DNA of 64,000 bases from the NCBI GenBank assembly GCA_965222825.1, contig OZ244964.1, positions 1,178,001 through 1,242,000 of the forward strand, written 5' to 3'. The stretch's first letter is position 1. Every line of letters begins with the position of its first letter. This DNA comes from G965207335 sp965222825 (GTDB lineage Bacteria > Pseudomonadota > Gammaproteobacteria > PS1 > Pseudothioglobaceae). The translations under genes were made by a program, and so were the position numbers. Positions 46,605-56,074 of the stretch are shown here, piece by piece. Below the pieces are notes generated by a model. The model saw only the letters and a list, made by a program, of their open reading frames with translations. It made no database searches and was not told the DNA's origin.

Positions 46605-47734
46605 CACTTAAAAAAAAAATAACACACTACTGGCAATATGTTTATATTGATACATATTTATTATCTTTGCTATTGGTATTATGCTTTGTTGGATTTATAA
46701 TTCTTTATAGTAGCACTAATACTAATGATATTATTTACAAGCAATTAGGGCATTTTTTACTAGCAATGATAGCAATGTTTATTATGGCACAAATACCGCC
46801 TTATATTCTTAAGTATTTTGCCATTTATACTGCAATATTTGGTTTTGTTTTGTTAATCTTGGTATTGTTTATTGGCTCAAGTAGTAAGGGTGCTACTAGG
46901 TGGCTAGATTTGGTAATATTTAGAATTCAACCATCAGAGTTAATCAAAATAATTATACCAATTATTATTGCTAGTATTCTAGCTGGGGGTGTGCTACCGC
47001 CAAAATTTAAGCAAGTGTTTTTATCATCACTAATTATTATCTTTGCAGTATTTTTAATATATAAACAACCAGATTTAGGAACGGCAATATTGGTTGCATC
47101 ATCTGGGGTTTATATTTTATTTTTCTCTGGCCTAAGTTGGGCTATATTTAAAAAATTGTGGCTAAATATAGTTAGCTTTTTTACTATTATTGTGTCAGTA
47201 AGTGCTATTTTTTGGTTTTATATCTTGTATAATTACCAAAAACAACGCATACTTACTTTTTTAAACCCAGATTCTAATTCTCTCGACATTGGTTATCATA
47301 TAATACAATCTAAAATTGCCATAGGCTCAGGTGGGCTATTAGGCAAGGGTTGGATGCAAGGCTCACAATCACAATTAAACTTTTTACCAGAACACCATAC
47401 AGACTTTATTTTTTCAATAATTGCAGAAGAATTTGGATTTTTAGGAATACTATTATTATTAGTTTTATACGCTTTGATAATTTATAGGTGTTTTATTATT
47501 AGCCTAAATTCTAATGATAATTTTTCAAGGCTTTTAGGTGCTGGATTAACTGCAATATTTTTTACCTATGTATTTGTTAATATGGGTATGGTTTCAGGTT
47601 TATTGCCTGTTGTTGGAGTGCCATTACCTTTAATTAGTTATGGCGGTTCATCGTATATAAGTTTGATGATGAGTTTTGGTATTATAATGTCTATCAATCA
47701 TCATAAACATTCACCTCTTAAGTATAAAAAATAA
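46601..47734 (+). CDS. rodA: Rod-shape SEDS glycosyltransferase RodA
   Basis: 377 residues, about ten helices. GATRWLDLVIFRIQPSELIK, then FLNPDSNSLDIGYHIIQSKIAIGSGG and FLPEHHTDFIFSIIAEEFG are RodA-specific counterparts of the FtsW motifs. It polymerises lateral-wall peptidoglycan with PBP2, which is not in the window. mltB follows without a gap. Confidence 0.95.
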   Translation: MTLKKKITHYWQYVYIDTYLLSLLLVLCFVGFIILYSSTNTNDIIYKQLGHFLLAMIAMFIMAQIPPYILKYFAIYTAIFGFVLLILVLFIGSSSKGATRWLDLVIFRIQPSELIKIIIPIIIASILAGGVLPPKFKQVFLSSLIIIFAVFLIYKQPDLGTAILVASSGVYILFFSGLSWAIFKKLWLNIVSFFTIIVSVSAIFWFYILYNYQKQRILTFLNPDSNSLDIGYHIIQSKIAIGSGGLLGKGWMQGSQSQLNFLPEHHTDFIFSIIAEEFGFLGILLLLVLYALIIYRCFIISLNSNDNFSRLLGAGLTAIFFTYVFVNMGMVSGLLPVVGVPLPLISYGGSSYISLMMSFGIIMSINHHKHSPLKYKK

Positions 47735-48745
47735 ATGCAAAATTTTTTATTATTAGTTATTTTATTTACTACTATTAGTTATTTTAATAATGTTTTAGCG
47801 TATGAAGATATACCAGCTATTAAAAATATTAAAGTGCAAAAATTTATCAGCAAAATGCAGAAAAAACATAATTTTAATAAATATGATTTGCAAGAATTAT
47901 TTGCTAATGTTTATCTAAGAGTTTGGACTAAGGATGAGTTATTAAACATTAAAAAACGCCCAAAGAAAATAATTACTTGGAGTAAATATAGCAGTATTTT
48001 TATTACCAAAGATAGAATTAATAATGGGGTAAAATTTTGGCAAAAATACAAAGATATTATAACTAAAGCACAAAAAAAATTTGGAGTAAGTGCCCAGATT
48101 ATTGTTGCAATACTAGGCATTGAAACTAATTATGGCAAAAATAAAGGTCAGCATAATATTATAAGTGTCCTAACAAAAAAAGCCTTTAATAATTATAGCA
48201 GGAGTAAATTTTATCAACGAGAATTAGAAAATTTTTTATTACTTAGCAGGGAGATATCATTACCACCTTTGACTGTTAAAGGCTCTTACGCTGGTGCTAT
48301 TGGTTATTCGCAATTTATACCTAGTAGTTATAGGTATTATGGAGTTGATTTTAATAATGACGGTCAAACAGATATAATAGATAGCGTAGAAGACGCCATA
48401 GGTAGCATAGCAAATTATTTAGCCAAACACAAATGGCAAAAAGACTCTCCAATAGCACAGCAAATCACAAACAATACCAACAATATTGATAAACTAGCAA
48501 CAACGAGTATTGCCAAACCATACAAAAGTATAAAATACTGGCGTAAAAAAAATATTAATACTAGCAGTGTAGCTGATGATAAAAAAGCCAAGATAATAAA
48601 ATTAAAACTAGATAATGATAGTTATCAGTATTGGCTAGTATATTGGAATTTTTACGCAATTACTAGATATAACCACGACAATAAATATGCTATGGCTACT
48701 TATCAATTAAGTGAAAAAATTAAACTTGCTTTTTATAAATTATAA
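47735..48745 (+). CDS. mltB: Lytic murein transglycosylase B
   Basis: 336 residues with a signal peptide (FLLLVILFTTISYFNNVLA) without a lipobox Cys, so it is probably soluble in the periplasm. The catalytic Glu is in ILGIETNYGKNKG. AGAIGYSQFIPSSYRYYGVD and the DFNNDGQTDI loop are typical of MltB. It cleaves glycan strands. It is cotranslated with rodA. Confidence 0.93.
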   Translation: MQNFLLLVILFTTISYFNNVLAYEDIPAIKNIKVQKFISKMQKKHNFNKYDLQELFANVYLRVWTKDELLNIKKRPKKIITWSKYSSIFITKDRINNGVKFWQKYKDIITKAQKKFGVSAQIIVAILGIETNYGKNKGQHNIISVLTKKAFNNYSRSKFYQRELENFLLLSREISLPPLTVKGSYAGAIGYSQFIPSSYRYYGVDFNNDGQTDIIDSVEDAIGSIANYLAKHKWQKDSPIAQQITNNTNNIDKLATTSIAKPYKSIKYWRKKNINTSSVADDKKAKIIKLKLDNDSYQYWLVYWNFYAITRYNHDNKYAMATYQLSEKIKLAFYKL

Positions 48746-48751
48746 AATATA

Positions 48752-50584
48752 CTAATTTCTAATAATTTCATATTTTTGTGCCGCAACTATAGAGTTAATA
48801 ATACCGTCTTTTAATATAGCATTATGAATATCATTAATTTGCTTGTTAATTTTTGGGTTTTCTTGTTGGTTTTCTCTAACACCGTCAAGTTTAATTAGTA
48901 TTGTTTGATTATCAACTTCTGATACAAAAATATTGCTTTTTTGCTTAGAGTTTAAGGAAAAAACTAGTGCTACTAACTCTAGTTCTTGTTGTCTAGTAAT
49001 CCAGTTTACATCAGTCCACGCTAACTTATATTTTAACAATAACTCTTTTGCTGTTTGGTATTTTTTATTGTCTAATTTATTTTTAATATTATTTAAAATA
49101 TTAGTGCTAAATTTTTTAGCCTTTAAGTTTAGTTTAGTATTTTTAATATTTTCTGATACTTCTGCTAGCTCTAATTGTCTAGATTCTTGTTTTGCTAACA
49201 TTTTCATTACCAGAAGTCTATCTTGTTCTTCAATTATTGGACTTATTTCATTATTTTCATATACTACCTCAGAAAAGGCATTATTAACAAATTTAGTAGT
49301 TAAAATATCAGACTTATTAATATCTTTAATGCTAAAAAAACCAGTAGCGTGTAATTTAGTGTTAAATTCTTTAGCAACATCTGCTAACGAATCAGATTCA
49401 TAAGAAGCATTAGCTAGATCCTCTGCCAATTCGTATAATTTTTCTTCGGCTAATTTATCAATATAATCTTGTTTTATATTTTGTTTAACATCATCAAACT
49501 CTGGGATAGTTTCGGGAATAATTTTTAGCAACTTAATAATGTGATAACCAAATTCTGATGGAACTAATTCACTAATATCACCGACATTCAAGCTAAATAC
49601 TGCCTGCTCAAAACTAGGCACCATAATTCCTTTACCAAATTTTCCTAAGTTACCACCTTGCTTATTGCTACCTGTATCTTGTGAGTATTTTTGTGCTAAT
49701 TCTGAAAAATCATCGCCAGAGTTAGCCATTGCTAATACTTTGTTTGCTTGGTCTTTGTCATCTATTAAAATATGACTGGCTTGTCTTTTTTCTTCTATTA
49801 TATAATTATCTTTTTCTTGTTCATAAAGTGCTAATAAAATTTTATTATCTACTGTAATATCTTTTTTAATATCATCAATATATAATGCTAAATACTCAAC
49901 TTTTATGGTTTTTGGTTTAATAAAATCTTTTTTATTATTGTTATAAAATTCTGTTATTTCTTTATTATCAACATTAACATCTTGTAAAAATTTAGTATAA
50001 TCTAGCTCTAGATATGAAAATTTTCTCTCTTGATTTAATAATCCAACCTCAAGATTGTGTATTTTAGGAATTGTAATATTTGCTAGTTCAATATCATCAA
50101 AAATTTGATTTTTTAAAATTTCTTGTTTTTGGTATTCTTTAAATGATGCTTCGCTATATCTTGACAATCTTATTATTTTTCTGTATTTGTCTAGAGAAAA
50201 ATTATCATCATCGTCATGGAATTCTGCTAGTGATAAGATATGATTTTTTAACTCTTTATCGGTAACGCTTAAATTTAAATCTTTGGCGTAATAATCTAAC
50301 ATATGGCTCTTAATTATAGAAGCAATAGTAGAATTTTGTAGTATTCTATCTGTTTCTTCTGTGTATTTATCTCCTAAATTTTCTTGCAAAGCCCTTTTAT
50401 TATTATTATAAATTTTATTAAATTCACTTTGCATTATTTTTTTATCATTTATCTTGGCTATAACTCTATCATTAGGGGCGCTTAAATATTGCCCTATACC
50501 GAACAAAGCAAATGGAATTACTATAATAATTACTATAACCCAAGCAATCCAGCCACGAATTTTATTTTTTATAAGAGTAAGCAT
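48752..50584 (-). CDS. ppiD: Periplasmic folding chaperone PpiD
   Basis: 610 residues: an N-terminal membrane anchor (GWIAWVIVIIIVIPFALFGI), a SurA-like chaperone part, a parvulin domain (about residues 260-355, ASHILIDDKDQA to SEFGYHIIKLL) and a long helical C-terminus. It acts at the SecYEG exit. It lies after hupB and two tRNA genes as in other gammaproteobacteria and converges with mltB. Confidence 0.93.
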   Translation of the reverse strand: MLTLIKNKIRGWIAWVIVIIIVIPFALFGIGQYLSAPNDRVIAKINDKKIMQSEFNKIYNNNKRALQENLGDKYTEETDRILQNSTIASIIKSHMLDYYAKDLNLSVTDKELKNHILSLAEFHDDDDNFSLDKYRKIIRLSRYSEASFKEYQKQEILKNQIFDDIELANITIPKIHNLEVGLLNQERKFSYLELDYTKFLQDVNVDNKEITEFYNNNKKDFIKPKTIKVEYLALYIDDIKKDITVDNKILLALYEQEKDNYIIEEKRQASHILIDDKDQANKVLAMANSGDDFSELAQKYSQDTGSNKQGGNLGKFGKGIMVPSFEQAVFSLNVGDISELVPSEFGYHIIKLLKIIPETIPEFDDVKQNIKQDYIDKLAEEKLYELAEDLANASYESDSLADVAKEFNTKLHATGFFSIKDINKSDILTTKFVNNAFSEVVYENNEISPIIEEQDRLLVMKMLAKQESRQLELAEVSENIKNTKLNLKAKKFSTNILNNIKNKLDNKKYQTAKELLLKYKLAWTDVNWITRQQELELVALVFSLNSKQKSNIFVSEVDNQTILIKLDGVRENQQENPKINKQINDIHNAILKDGIINSIVAAQKYEIIRN

Positions 50585-50639
50585 AAAGTTTATTAGTATA
50601 AATATAGAATTTAGACAACTATTTTAAAAAAATATAAGA

Positions 50640-50716
50640 TGGCGGAGTGGACGGGGTTCGAACCCGCGACCACCTGCGTGACAGGCAGGTATTCTAACCA
50701 GCTGAACTACCACTCC
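50640..50716 (-). tRNA. tRNA-Asp (GTC)
   Basis: A 77-nt cloverleaf with acceptor GGAGTGG pairing with CCACTCC, anticodon stem-loop CCTGCCTGTCACGCAGG (anticodon GTC), T-loop GGTTCGAACCC and encoded CCA. One base separates it from tRNA-Val; the two are surely cotranscribed. Confidence 0.97.
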
Positions 50717-50717
50717 T

Positions 50718-50793
50718 TGGTGGGTGCTACAGGACTTGAACCTGTGGCCCTCGCCTTGTAAGGGCGATGCTCTCCCAACTGAGCTAAGCACCC
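50718..50793 (-). tRNA. tRNA-Val (TAC)
   Basis: A 76-nt cloverleaf: acceptor GGGTGCT, D-arm TAGCTCAGTTGGGAGAGC, anticodon stem-loop CGCCCTTACAAGGCG (anticodon TAC), T-loop GGTTCAAGTCC and encoded CCA. Confidence 0.97.
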
Positions 50794-50888
50794 AAATTTT
50801 TATAAAAAAACTCTGACAAAACAAAAAAACTATTATGCAATAGTATCACTATTAATATCAGTAATTTAGGTGTATCTTTTTATATAAA

Positions 50889-50912
50889 AATGAGGCAAAT
50901 ATTTGCCTCATT
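50889..50912. terminator. Perfect palindrome after hupB, likely terminator
   Basis: AATGAGGCAAAT and ATTTGCCTCATT form a 12-bp perfect stem without a loop spacer, with A-rich and T-rich sides. It lies 83 bp after the hupB stop and before the tRNA genes. The rest of the 50794-50995 gap is empty. Confidence 0.65.
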
Positions 50913-50995
50913 TAATAAGTTACTAAATAAGAAAGCACCGCTAATAAACTATATCAATAACGTTTTGTTAATCAGAGTTTTTATTAATAAATTTA

Positions 50996-51271
50996 TTATT
51001 TATTAACAGATTCTTTTAGTAATTTACCAGCTTTAAATGCTGGAACTCTGCTAGCACTAATTTTAATGGTAGCACCAGTTTGTGGATTTCTTCCTGTGCG
51101 TGCTGCACGGTCTCTAACCACAAAACTACCAAAACCAGTAATAATAACAGAATTACCACCTGATAAAGTGTTTACTATAGTAGATGTAGTTGCGTCTAAA
51201 GCATGAGCTGCATCCACTTTAGTTAGCCCAGATTTTGCGGCAATAGCTGATACTAATTCAGATTTATTCAT
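50996..51271 (-). CDS. hupB: DNA-binding protein HU-beta
   Basis: 91 residues, the standard HU length. Helical N-terminus MNKSELVSAIAAKSGLTKVD and the DNA-binding arm GFGSFVVRDRAARTGRNPQTG, with the Pro of the arm tip. A strong ribosome binding site (GAGGGGAG) matches high expression. The order hupB-tRNA-Val-tRNA-Asp-ppiD is conserved in many gammaproteobacteria. Confidence 0.97.
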   Translation of the reverse strand: MNKSELVSAIAAKSGLTKVDAAHALDATTSTIVNTLSGGNSVIITGFGSFVVRDRAARTGRNPQTGATIKISASRVPAFKAGKLLKESVNK

Positions 51272-51443
51272 ATTCTCCCCTCTTTTTTATTGTAAATCAT
51301 AAACCAAAAAACTAACAAACAATCTCTTGGATAGCCGAATTATCCTCTTAAATTATGCTATTGTCAATATTTAATTTACAAATATTAAAATAATAACAAT
51401 TAGTCATTATCTAAAATTAGTGCAATTTTATACTATTATTTTA

Positions 51444-51980
51444 TTAGTTTACTAAATTATTTAATTTATTTATTAAAGGATTTATTTCATTGGCTAGTAT
51501 TTGAGAGGTAATAGCAGCAATTTTTTTATAACGAATAGTGCCTGAACTATCTACTATAAATGTTTCTGGTATAGCGTAAACCCCTAATTCTAAGCCCATT
51601 TTGCCATTTTTATCAAATATAATAGCATCAAATGGATTACCAAGTTTTGCCAAAAAGTTTTTAGCATCAAGCAAATTATCCTTGTAATTAACACCAAGCA
51701 TATAAACATTATTATTTTTAGATATTTTTAATAATTCGTTGTGCTCATCCTTACAAGCGGCACACCAAGACGCCCAAACATTAACTAATACTAGCTTATT
51801 TTTTATATAATCTAGGGTATTTTTGTTTGTATTATCATAAAAATCTACCACCTCAAGGCTAGGAAAGGGTTTATTTATTAACGGTGATGGTAGTTTTTTA
51901 TTATCAATACCCAAACTAATGTATAAAAAAACCACTAATATAACAAAAATAATTAGCGGTAATAAATTTTTTAGTTTCAT
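51444..51980 (-). CDS. ccmG: Cytochrome c maturation thioredoxin CcmG/DsbE
   Basis: 178 residues: an N-terminal anchor helix and a periplasmic thioredoxin fold with WASWCAACKDEHNELL (CxxC is CAAC instead of the common CPTC) and a cis-Pro in YAIPETFIVD. It reduces the apocytochrome or CcmH thiols. It overlaps ccmE by 4 bp. The ccmF gene usually found between ccmE and ccmG is absent. Confidence 0.93.
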   Translation of the reverse strand: MKLKNLLPLIIFVILVVFLYISLGIDNKKLPSPLINKPFPSLEVVDFYDNTNKNTLDYIKNKLVLVNVWASWCAACKDEHNELLKISKNNNVYMLGVNYKDNLLDAKNFLAKLGNPFDAIIFDKNGKMGLELGVYAIPETFIVDSSGTIRYKKIAAITSQILANEINPLINKLNNLVN

Positions 51981-52417
51981 TTATTGTAATTTTTTAGTTG
52001 TTGTTTTTTGGCTCTTTGCATAGCATCTGCTACTTCGGGAGGCATATAATTCTCATCGTGTTTTGCCAACACTTCCTTAGCAATAAATACATTATCTTTT
52101 ATAACACCTGTTGCAATAATACCCTGACCTTCTCTAAATAAATCAGGCAATATGCCAGTATGGGTTACTAAAATAGTATCCAGAGTATCAGTGATTTTAA
52201 ATTTGCTAGTTAATCCTTGCCTAACAAGGCTATTATTAACCACCATACCCCCTATTCTAAAACTTTTATTTAGCGGAATTTTTCCCTGCTTAACATCATT
52301 TGGAGAATAAAAATAAAGTATATTTTCATTAAATGCCTTGAGTCCTAAAAATATTATTAAAGCCGAGCCTAATAATAAAACTACTACTAATAGCAATCTT
52401 TTTTGTCTCTTAGTCAT
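51977..52417 (-). CDS. ccmE: Heme chaperone CcmE
   Basis: 146 residues, an N-terminal membrane anchor and a periplasmic OB-fold. The heme-attaching His and following Tyr are in LAKHDENYMPPEV. FRIGGMVVNNSLVRQG and VTHTGILPDLFREGQGIIA are typical. Its start overlaps ccmD by 8 bp. Confidence 0.96.
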   Translation of the reverse strand: MTKRQKRLLLVVVLLLGSALIIFLGLKAFNENILYFYSPNDVKQGKIPLNKSFRIGGMVVNNSLVRQGLTSKFKITDTLDTILVTHTGILPDLFREGQGIIATGVIKDNVFIAKEVLAKHDENYMPPEVADAMQRAKKQQLKNYNK

Positions 52418-52583
52418 TGTCTTGCCTCCTATACTTATTGCGTAATTGTTTGATTATTTTTTTCTTGCGTAATAATGAATGCACAAATAAATATCCTAGA
52501 ACAATAGCTGTAATGCTATACGATGCTAATATATAAATAGCGTATTTATCATAGGGGGTGAAAGATAATAATTCGCTTAGCAT
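52410..52583 (-). CDS. ccmD: Heme exporter accessory protein CcmD
   Basis: 57 residues: MLSELLSFTPYDKYAIYILA, one membrane helix (YSITAIVLGYLFVHSLL) and a basic tail (RKKKIIKQLRNKYRR). This is the pattern of CcmD, which links CcmE to CcmABC. It starts 7 bp after ccmC and runs into ccmE (AATGACTAA overlap). Confidence 0.88.
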   Translation of the reverse strand: MLSELLSFTPYDKYAIYILASYSITAIVLGYLFVHSLLRKKKIIKQLRNKYRRQDND

Positions 52584-52589
52584 TTGAGA

Positions 52590-53339
52590 TTATGTTTTTA
52601 ATACTATATCACGCACCCAACGACTATTTTGTTCGCGTAATAATACTTCATTTCTAGCCCTAATTAAAACTAAGGCTAAATATAGTAATTTAAAAGAAAA
52701 AGCCATAATAAGTAGTGGTATTAACATTTCTATATGTATTGTTGGTGTGCTTATTTTACTAACAGATGCCCCTTGGTGTAGCGTATTCCACCAATTTACC
52801 GAATAGTGAATAATTGGTAAATTAATAAGCCCAACTGTGGCTAATACTGCACTAGCCTTGGCACCGCTTTTTGGGTTGCTAAAAGAGCTATTTAAAGATA
52901 TATAAGCCAAATATAAAAACAACAAAATCAACTCAGAAGTTAGCCTAGCATCCCATACCCACCAAGTGCCCCACATTGGTTTGCCCCATATAGAGCCAGT
53001 AGTAAGAGCAATAAATGTAAAACTAGCCCCAATAACAGCCGAGCTTTTAGCAATAATATCTGCTAATTTAATTCTCCACACCAAGCCAATAATAGCACTA
53101 ATTGCCATTACTAAATAAACAAACATTGACATCCAAGCACTAGGGACATGGACAAACATTATTCTATAACTATCGCCTTGCTGATAATCAATTGGTGCAA
53201 TAATTAACCCCCAATATAAACCAACTATTAAGGATATTAAGAACAAAATTACAATCCAAGGTATTATCTTAGCTGATGTATTATAAAAATTAATAGGTGA
53301 GGCAAATCTTTGAATAAAACCCCATAAGTTACTAAGCAT
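52590..53339 (-). CDS. ccmC: Heme handling protein CcmC
   Basis: 249 residues with six helices and the tryptophan-rich heme-binding loop WGTWWVWDARLTSELILLFLY. Conserved His lie in MFVHVPSAWMS and IHYSVNWWNTLHQGAS. It loads heme onto CcmE. ccmA and ccmB, usually upstream, are not adjacent (tsaB is). Confidence 0.96.
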   Translation of the reverse strand: MLSNLWGFIQRFASPINFYNTSAKIIPWIVILFLISLIVGLYWGLIIAPIDYQQGDSYRIMFVHVPSAWMSMFVYLVMAISAIIGLVWRIKLADIIAKSSAVIGASFTFIALTTGSIWGKPMWGTWWVWDARLTSELILLFLYLAYISLNSSFSNPKSGAKASAVLATVGLINLPIIHYSVNWWNTLHQGASVSKISTPTIHIEMLIPLLIMAFSFKLLYLALVLIRARNEVLLREQNSRWVRDIVLKT

Positions 53340-53367
53340 AAAAATTATAGCAAAAAAATAAAATATT

Positions 53368-54021
53368 TTACCTGTTTGTATTGTTAATAATATTATTTCG
53401 CAAATATAATGGCGTAGCTAATTCGTTAGTAACATAATCTAAGTATTTGCTAACTACTAATTTTGCTAAATATTGTGCACTAGGATAAGATTTTGCTATA
53501 AACTTACTAACTCCTGTTTTATTTATTAGCCTATCTTGATAGCAATCCCAAGCACTGCCAACACCAATATATTCTTCACCAAAAAAAGGCACATCTTCAG
53601 GCTTATTTAATGATTGTTGTATTAGGGTATTATTTTTGTATTGACACCAATATACCTCATCCATTCTGGCATCTAATGCAGCTAAAATATTATTATATCC
53701 ATAATTGTAATAAGCACCATATGCTAATAACTCTAAGCTAGATACACCTAAGGTTTTAGTATTATTTGCCATAGCTAAACCCTGTGTTATGCCAATACAC
53801 AACCTAACACCTGTAAAAGCACCAGGACCTTTAGTGTATGCTATACAATCAATATCATTTAGTTTAATATCTGCTTCTAATAATGCTTCATTACACAAGG
53901 GTAATAATAAATTTGAGGGTTTTTGTTTATCTTGTATAAATTTATTTACCTCTACACTACCAGTTAATACACTAACAGAGCATACCTCAGTGCAAGCATC
54001 AATCGCTAATATATTTGCCAT
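53368..54021 (-). CDS. tsaB: tRNA t6A biosynthesis protein TsaB
   Basis: 217 residues. ILAIDACTEVCSVSV and AYTKGPGAFTGVRLCIGITQGLA are diagnostic. It is the scaffold partner of TsaD in making threonylcarbamoyl-adenosine at position 37 of ANN-decoding tRNAs. Its ATG overlaps the last base of the transglycosylase gene. Confidence 0.95.
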   Translation of the reverse strand: MANILAIDACTEVCSVSVLTGSVEVNKFIQDKQKPSNLLLPLCNEALLEADIKLNDIDCIAYTKGPGAFTGVRLCIGITQGLAMANNTKTLGVSSLELLAYGAYYNYGYNNILAALDARMDEVYWCQYKNNTLIQQSLNKPEDVPFFGEEYIGVGSAWDCYQDRLINKTGVSKFIAKSYPSAQYLAKLVVSKYLDYVTNELATPLYLRNNIINNTNR

Positions 54022-54707
54022 TATCGCGGATATATTTTTTCGTATTTATTAAAAATTTTTAATACTAACTTTTTTCTTTTTTGTAATCTAATTTTATAGC
54101 GTTTTGGATTGTAATAAGAGGGTCCTTTTAAAAGAGATACTAATAGTGCCATCTCATCTAATGACATATCTTTAGGGCGTTTATTAAAATAAAAATATGA
54201 TGCCATACCAAAACCATAAATAGCATGAGCTCCATTTTGCCCCAAATTGACAGAATTTATATATCGTAATAAAATATATTTTTTAGAAAAATTATCTTCC
54301 AAAATAAATGCCATTATTATTTCAGTTATTTTTCTTTTAAAACTAATCTCTCTAGTCAATAAGGTATTTTTAATTAATTGCTGAGTAATTGTGCTAGCAC
54401 CTCTTAATTTTTTATTATTAAACAGATAGCCCTTTATGGTAAAGTATATTTGCCTAATATCAATGCCACTGTGATTAAAAAACGCTTGGTCTTCTACTAA
54501 TAACAACATATTAGTCAACTCATCTGGATAATCTGTTAATTTTAATGCTAAATATTGCTTATATTCTCTATTGTTATAATTATTTATTAGTGGTTTTGAA
54601 AAAGTATCAACAATAATAATACGAGTTTTTTCATAACTATTTAGTATAAAAATAATTACTATTATTAATAGTATTAAACTAATTACAGATAATATTTTTT
54701 TTAACAA
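54021..54707 (-). CDS. mtgA: Monofunctional peptidoglycan glycosyltransferase
   Basis: 228 residues: an N-terminal membrane helix and a GT51 domain with LLLVEDQAFFNHSGIDIRQI (catalytic Glu), LRGASTITQQLIKN and KRKITEIIMAFILE. There is no transpeptidase domain. It polymerises lipid II. It resembles MtgA but is somewhat divergent in the N-terminal region, so the assignment within GT51 is tentative. Confidence 0.85.
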   Translation of the reverse strand: MLKKILSVISLILLIIVIIFILNSYEKTRIIIVDTFSKPLINNYNNREYKQYLALKLTDYPDELTNMLLLVEDQAFFNHSGIDIRQIYFTIKGYLFNNKKLRGASTITQQLIKNTLLTREISFKRKITEIIMAFILEDNFSKKYILLRYINSVNLGQNGAHAIYGFGMASYFYFNKRPKDMSLDEMALLVSLLKGPSYYNPKRYKIRLQKRKKLVLKIFNKYEKIYPR

Positions 54708-54770
54708 AATTTAGACCTAAAAAAGACAAAAAATATTTTGTTGTTTGCAGAGTTTACAATATCTGCTTAT

Positions 54771-54791
54771 CCCACAAATCTAATTTGTGGG
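54771..54791. repeat. Dispersed 21-bp palindrome, copy 4
   Basis: Arms CCCACAAATC and AATTTGTGGG between the MFS gene and the transglycosylase gene. A TTAT precedes it as in copy 2. It could terminate the MFS transcript on the minus strand. Confidence 0.8.
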
Positions 54792-54799
54792 AGTAGTTT

Positions 54800-56044
54800 T
54801 TATAACTTAGGTTTATATTTTTTTTCTTTAATAGTTAGTAGTGCCAAACAGGTAATAATTCCAGCTAAAATTATATAATAAACAAAAGATAGGCTGTCGC
54901 TAGTTTCTAACAATAACCAACTAGCTACCAGAGGTGCTGTGCCACCAAATAAACCAAAAGATAAATTATAAGCTAATGAGCCACCTGTTGCTCTAACATT
55001 ACTATTAAAGTTTTCTAGTTGTAGTATCAATAATGATGGTAGTATTGCCCCTAGTAACATAGATATTGCTATCTCGCCTATAAATTCATAAATAAAGTTT
55101 GTATGCCCTATTAGCCAAAATAAAGGATAAACCGATATAGTCAATGCCACAGCAAGTGTTATTGCAATATTTTTCTTAGGAAATTTATTGGTTAAATAAC
55201 CCCCTAATAACACAAATATTGCCAGAGTTATTAAGGCGTATAAATTAATATCCAGCACCACACTTTCTTGGACATGAATAGTTTTTATAAGCCACGATAT
55301 AGCATAAACAAATAACAGGTAAAATGTTGTTGCACTAAGTAGATTAATAGTAATATTTTGCAATAATTTTACTTTATAGTTTTTAATAATTGTTATTATA
55401 GGGATTTTTATATCATTATCTTTATCGGGTAATAACTCTGGCATATGTTTTCTAATAAACACCCCTATAATAGCAATTAATACCCCTAGTAAAAATGCTA
55501 TTCTCCAACTTAGGTATTTTAATTCTGCACTTAATAAACTATCTAGTGATATACTTACAACAGAGCCAAGTAAAAATCCCGCAGTAGCACCAACTATTAT
55601 TAGTGATACATTAAAATTTTTATTATTAGTTGTTGATTCAAGCACATAAACAGCAGATGCTATGTATTCGCCGCCTACTGATATACCGCTAATTATTCTA
55701 AAAAATACCAATAATATTGGTGCATAAATACCAATATGCTCATAAGTTGGCAATAATGCTATAGAAATAGTTGATATTGCCATTATACCAACGGACGCTA
55801 CTAATGATTTTTTTCTACCTATTTTATCGCCTATGTGTCCAAAAATTAATGCCCCTATTGGTCTAGCCAAATACCCTGAGGCAAAAGCCGCAAATGCTGA
55901 TATTGTTGCTAGCTCTTTATTAGCACTAGGGAAGAATAGCTCGCCAATTACTACCGCAAAATAACCATATATAGCGAAATCATACCATTCTAGAGTATTA
56001 CCTATTGAGGCAGCAATAATATGTTTTTTACTGTTTTGTTGCAT
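54800..56044 (-). CDS. MFS transporter, metabolite:H+ symporter (MHS) type
   Basis: 414 residues with 12 helices. GNTLEWYDFAIYGYFA at the start, FGHIGDKIGRKKSLV (loop 2-3) and FFRIISGISVGGEYI are typical of ProP/KgtP-like symporters. The substrate could be an organic acid, betaine or proline. It ends a minus-strand run beginning at the methyltransferase gene. Confidence 0.88.
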   Translation of the reverse strand: MQQNSKKHIIAASIGNTLEWYDFAIYGYFAVVIGELFFPSANKELATISAFAAFASGYLARPIGALIFGHIGDKIGRKKSLVASVGIMAISTISIALLPTYEHIGIYAPILLVFFRIISGISVGGEYIASAVYVLESTTNNKNFNVSLIIVGATAGFLLGSVVSISLDSLLSAELKYLSWRIAFLLGVLIAIIGVFIRKHMPELLPDKDNDIKIPIITIIKNYKVKLLQNITINLLSATTFYLLFVYAISWLIKTIHVQESVVLDINLYALITLAIFVLLGGYLTNKFPKKNIAITLAVALTISVYPLFWLIGHTNFIYEFIGEIAISMLLGAILPSLLILQLENFNSNVRATGGSLAYNLSFGLFGGTAPLVASWLLLETSDSLSFVYYIILAGIITCLALLTIKEKKYKPKL

Positions 56045-56074
56045 AATTAGTTATATTGTAATATTGTCATAAAT

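Noticed and set aside
50967..50977. GTTAATCAGAG downstream of hupB resembles the family 2 MITE end
   Set aside because: Eleven bases in an AT-rich spacer with no partner end; too little to call.
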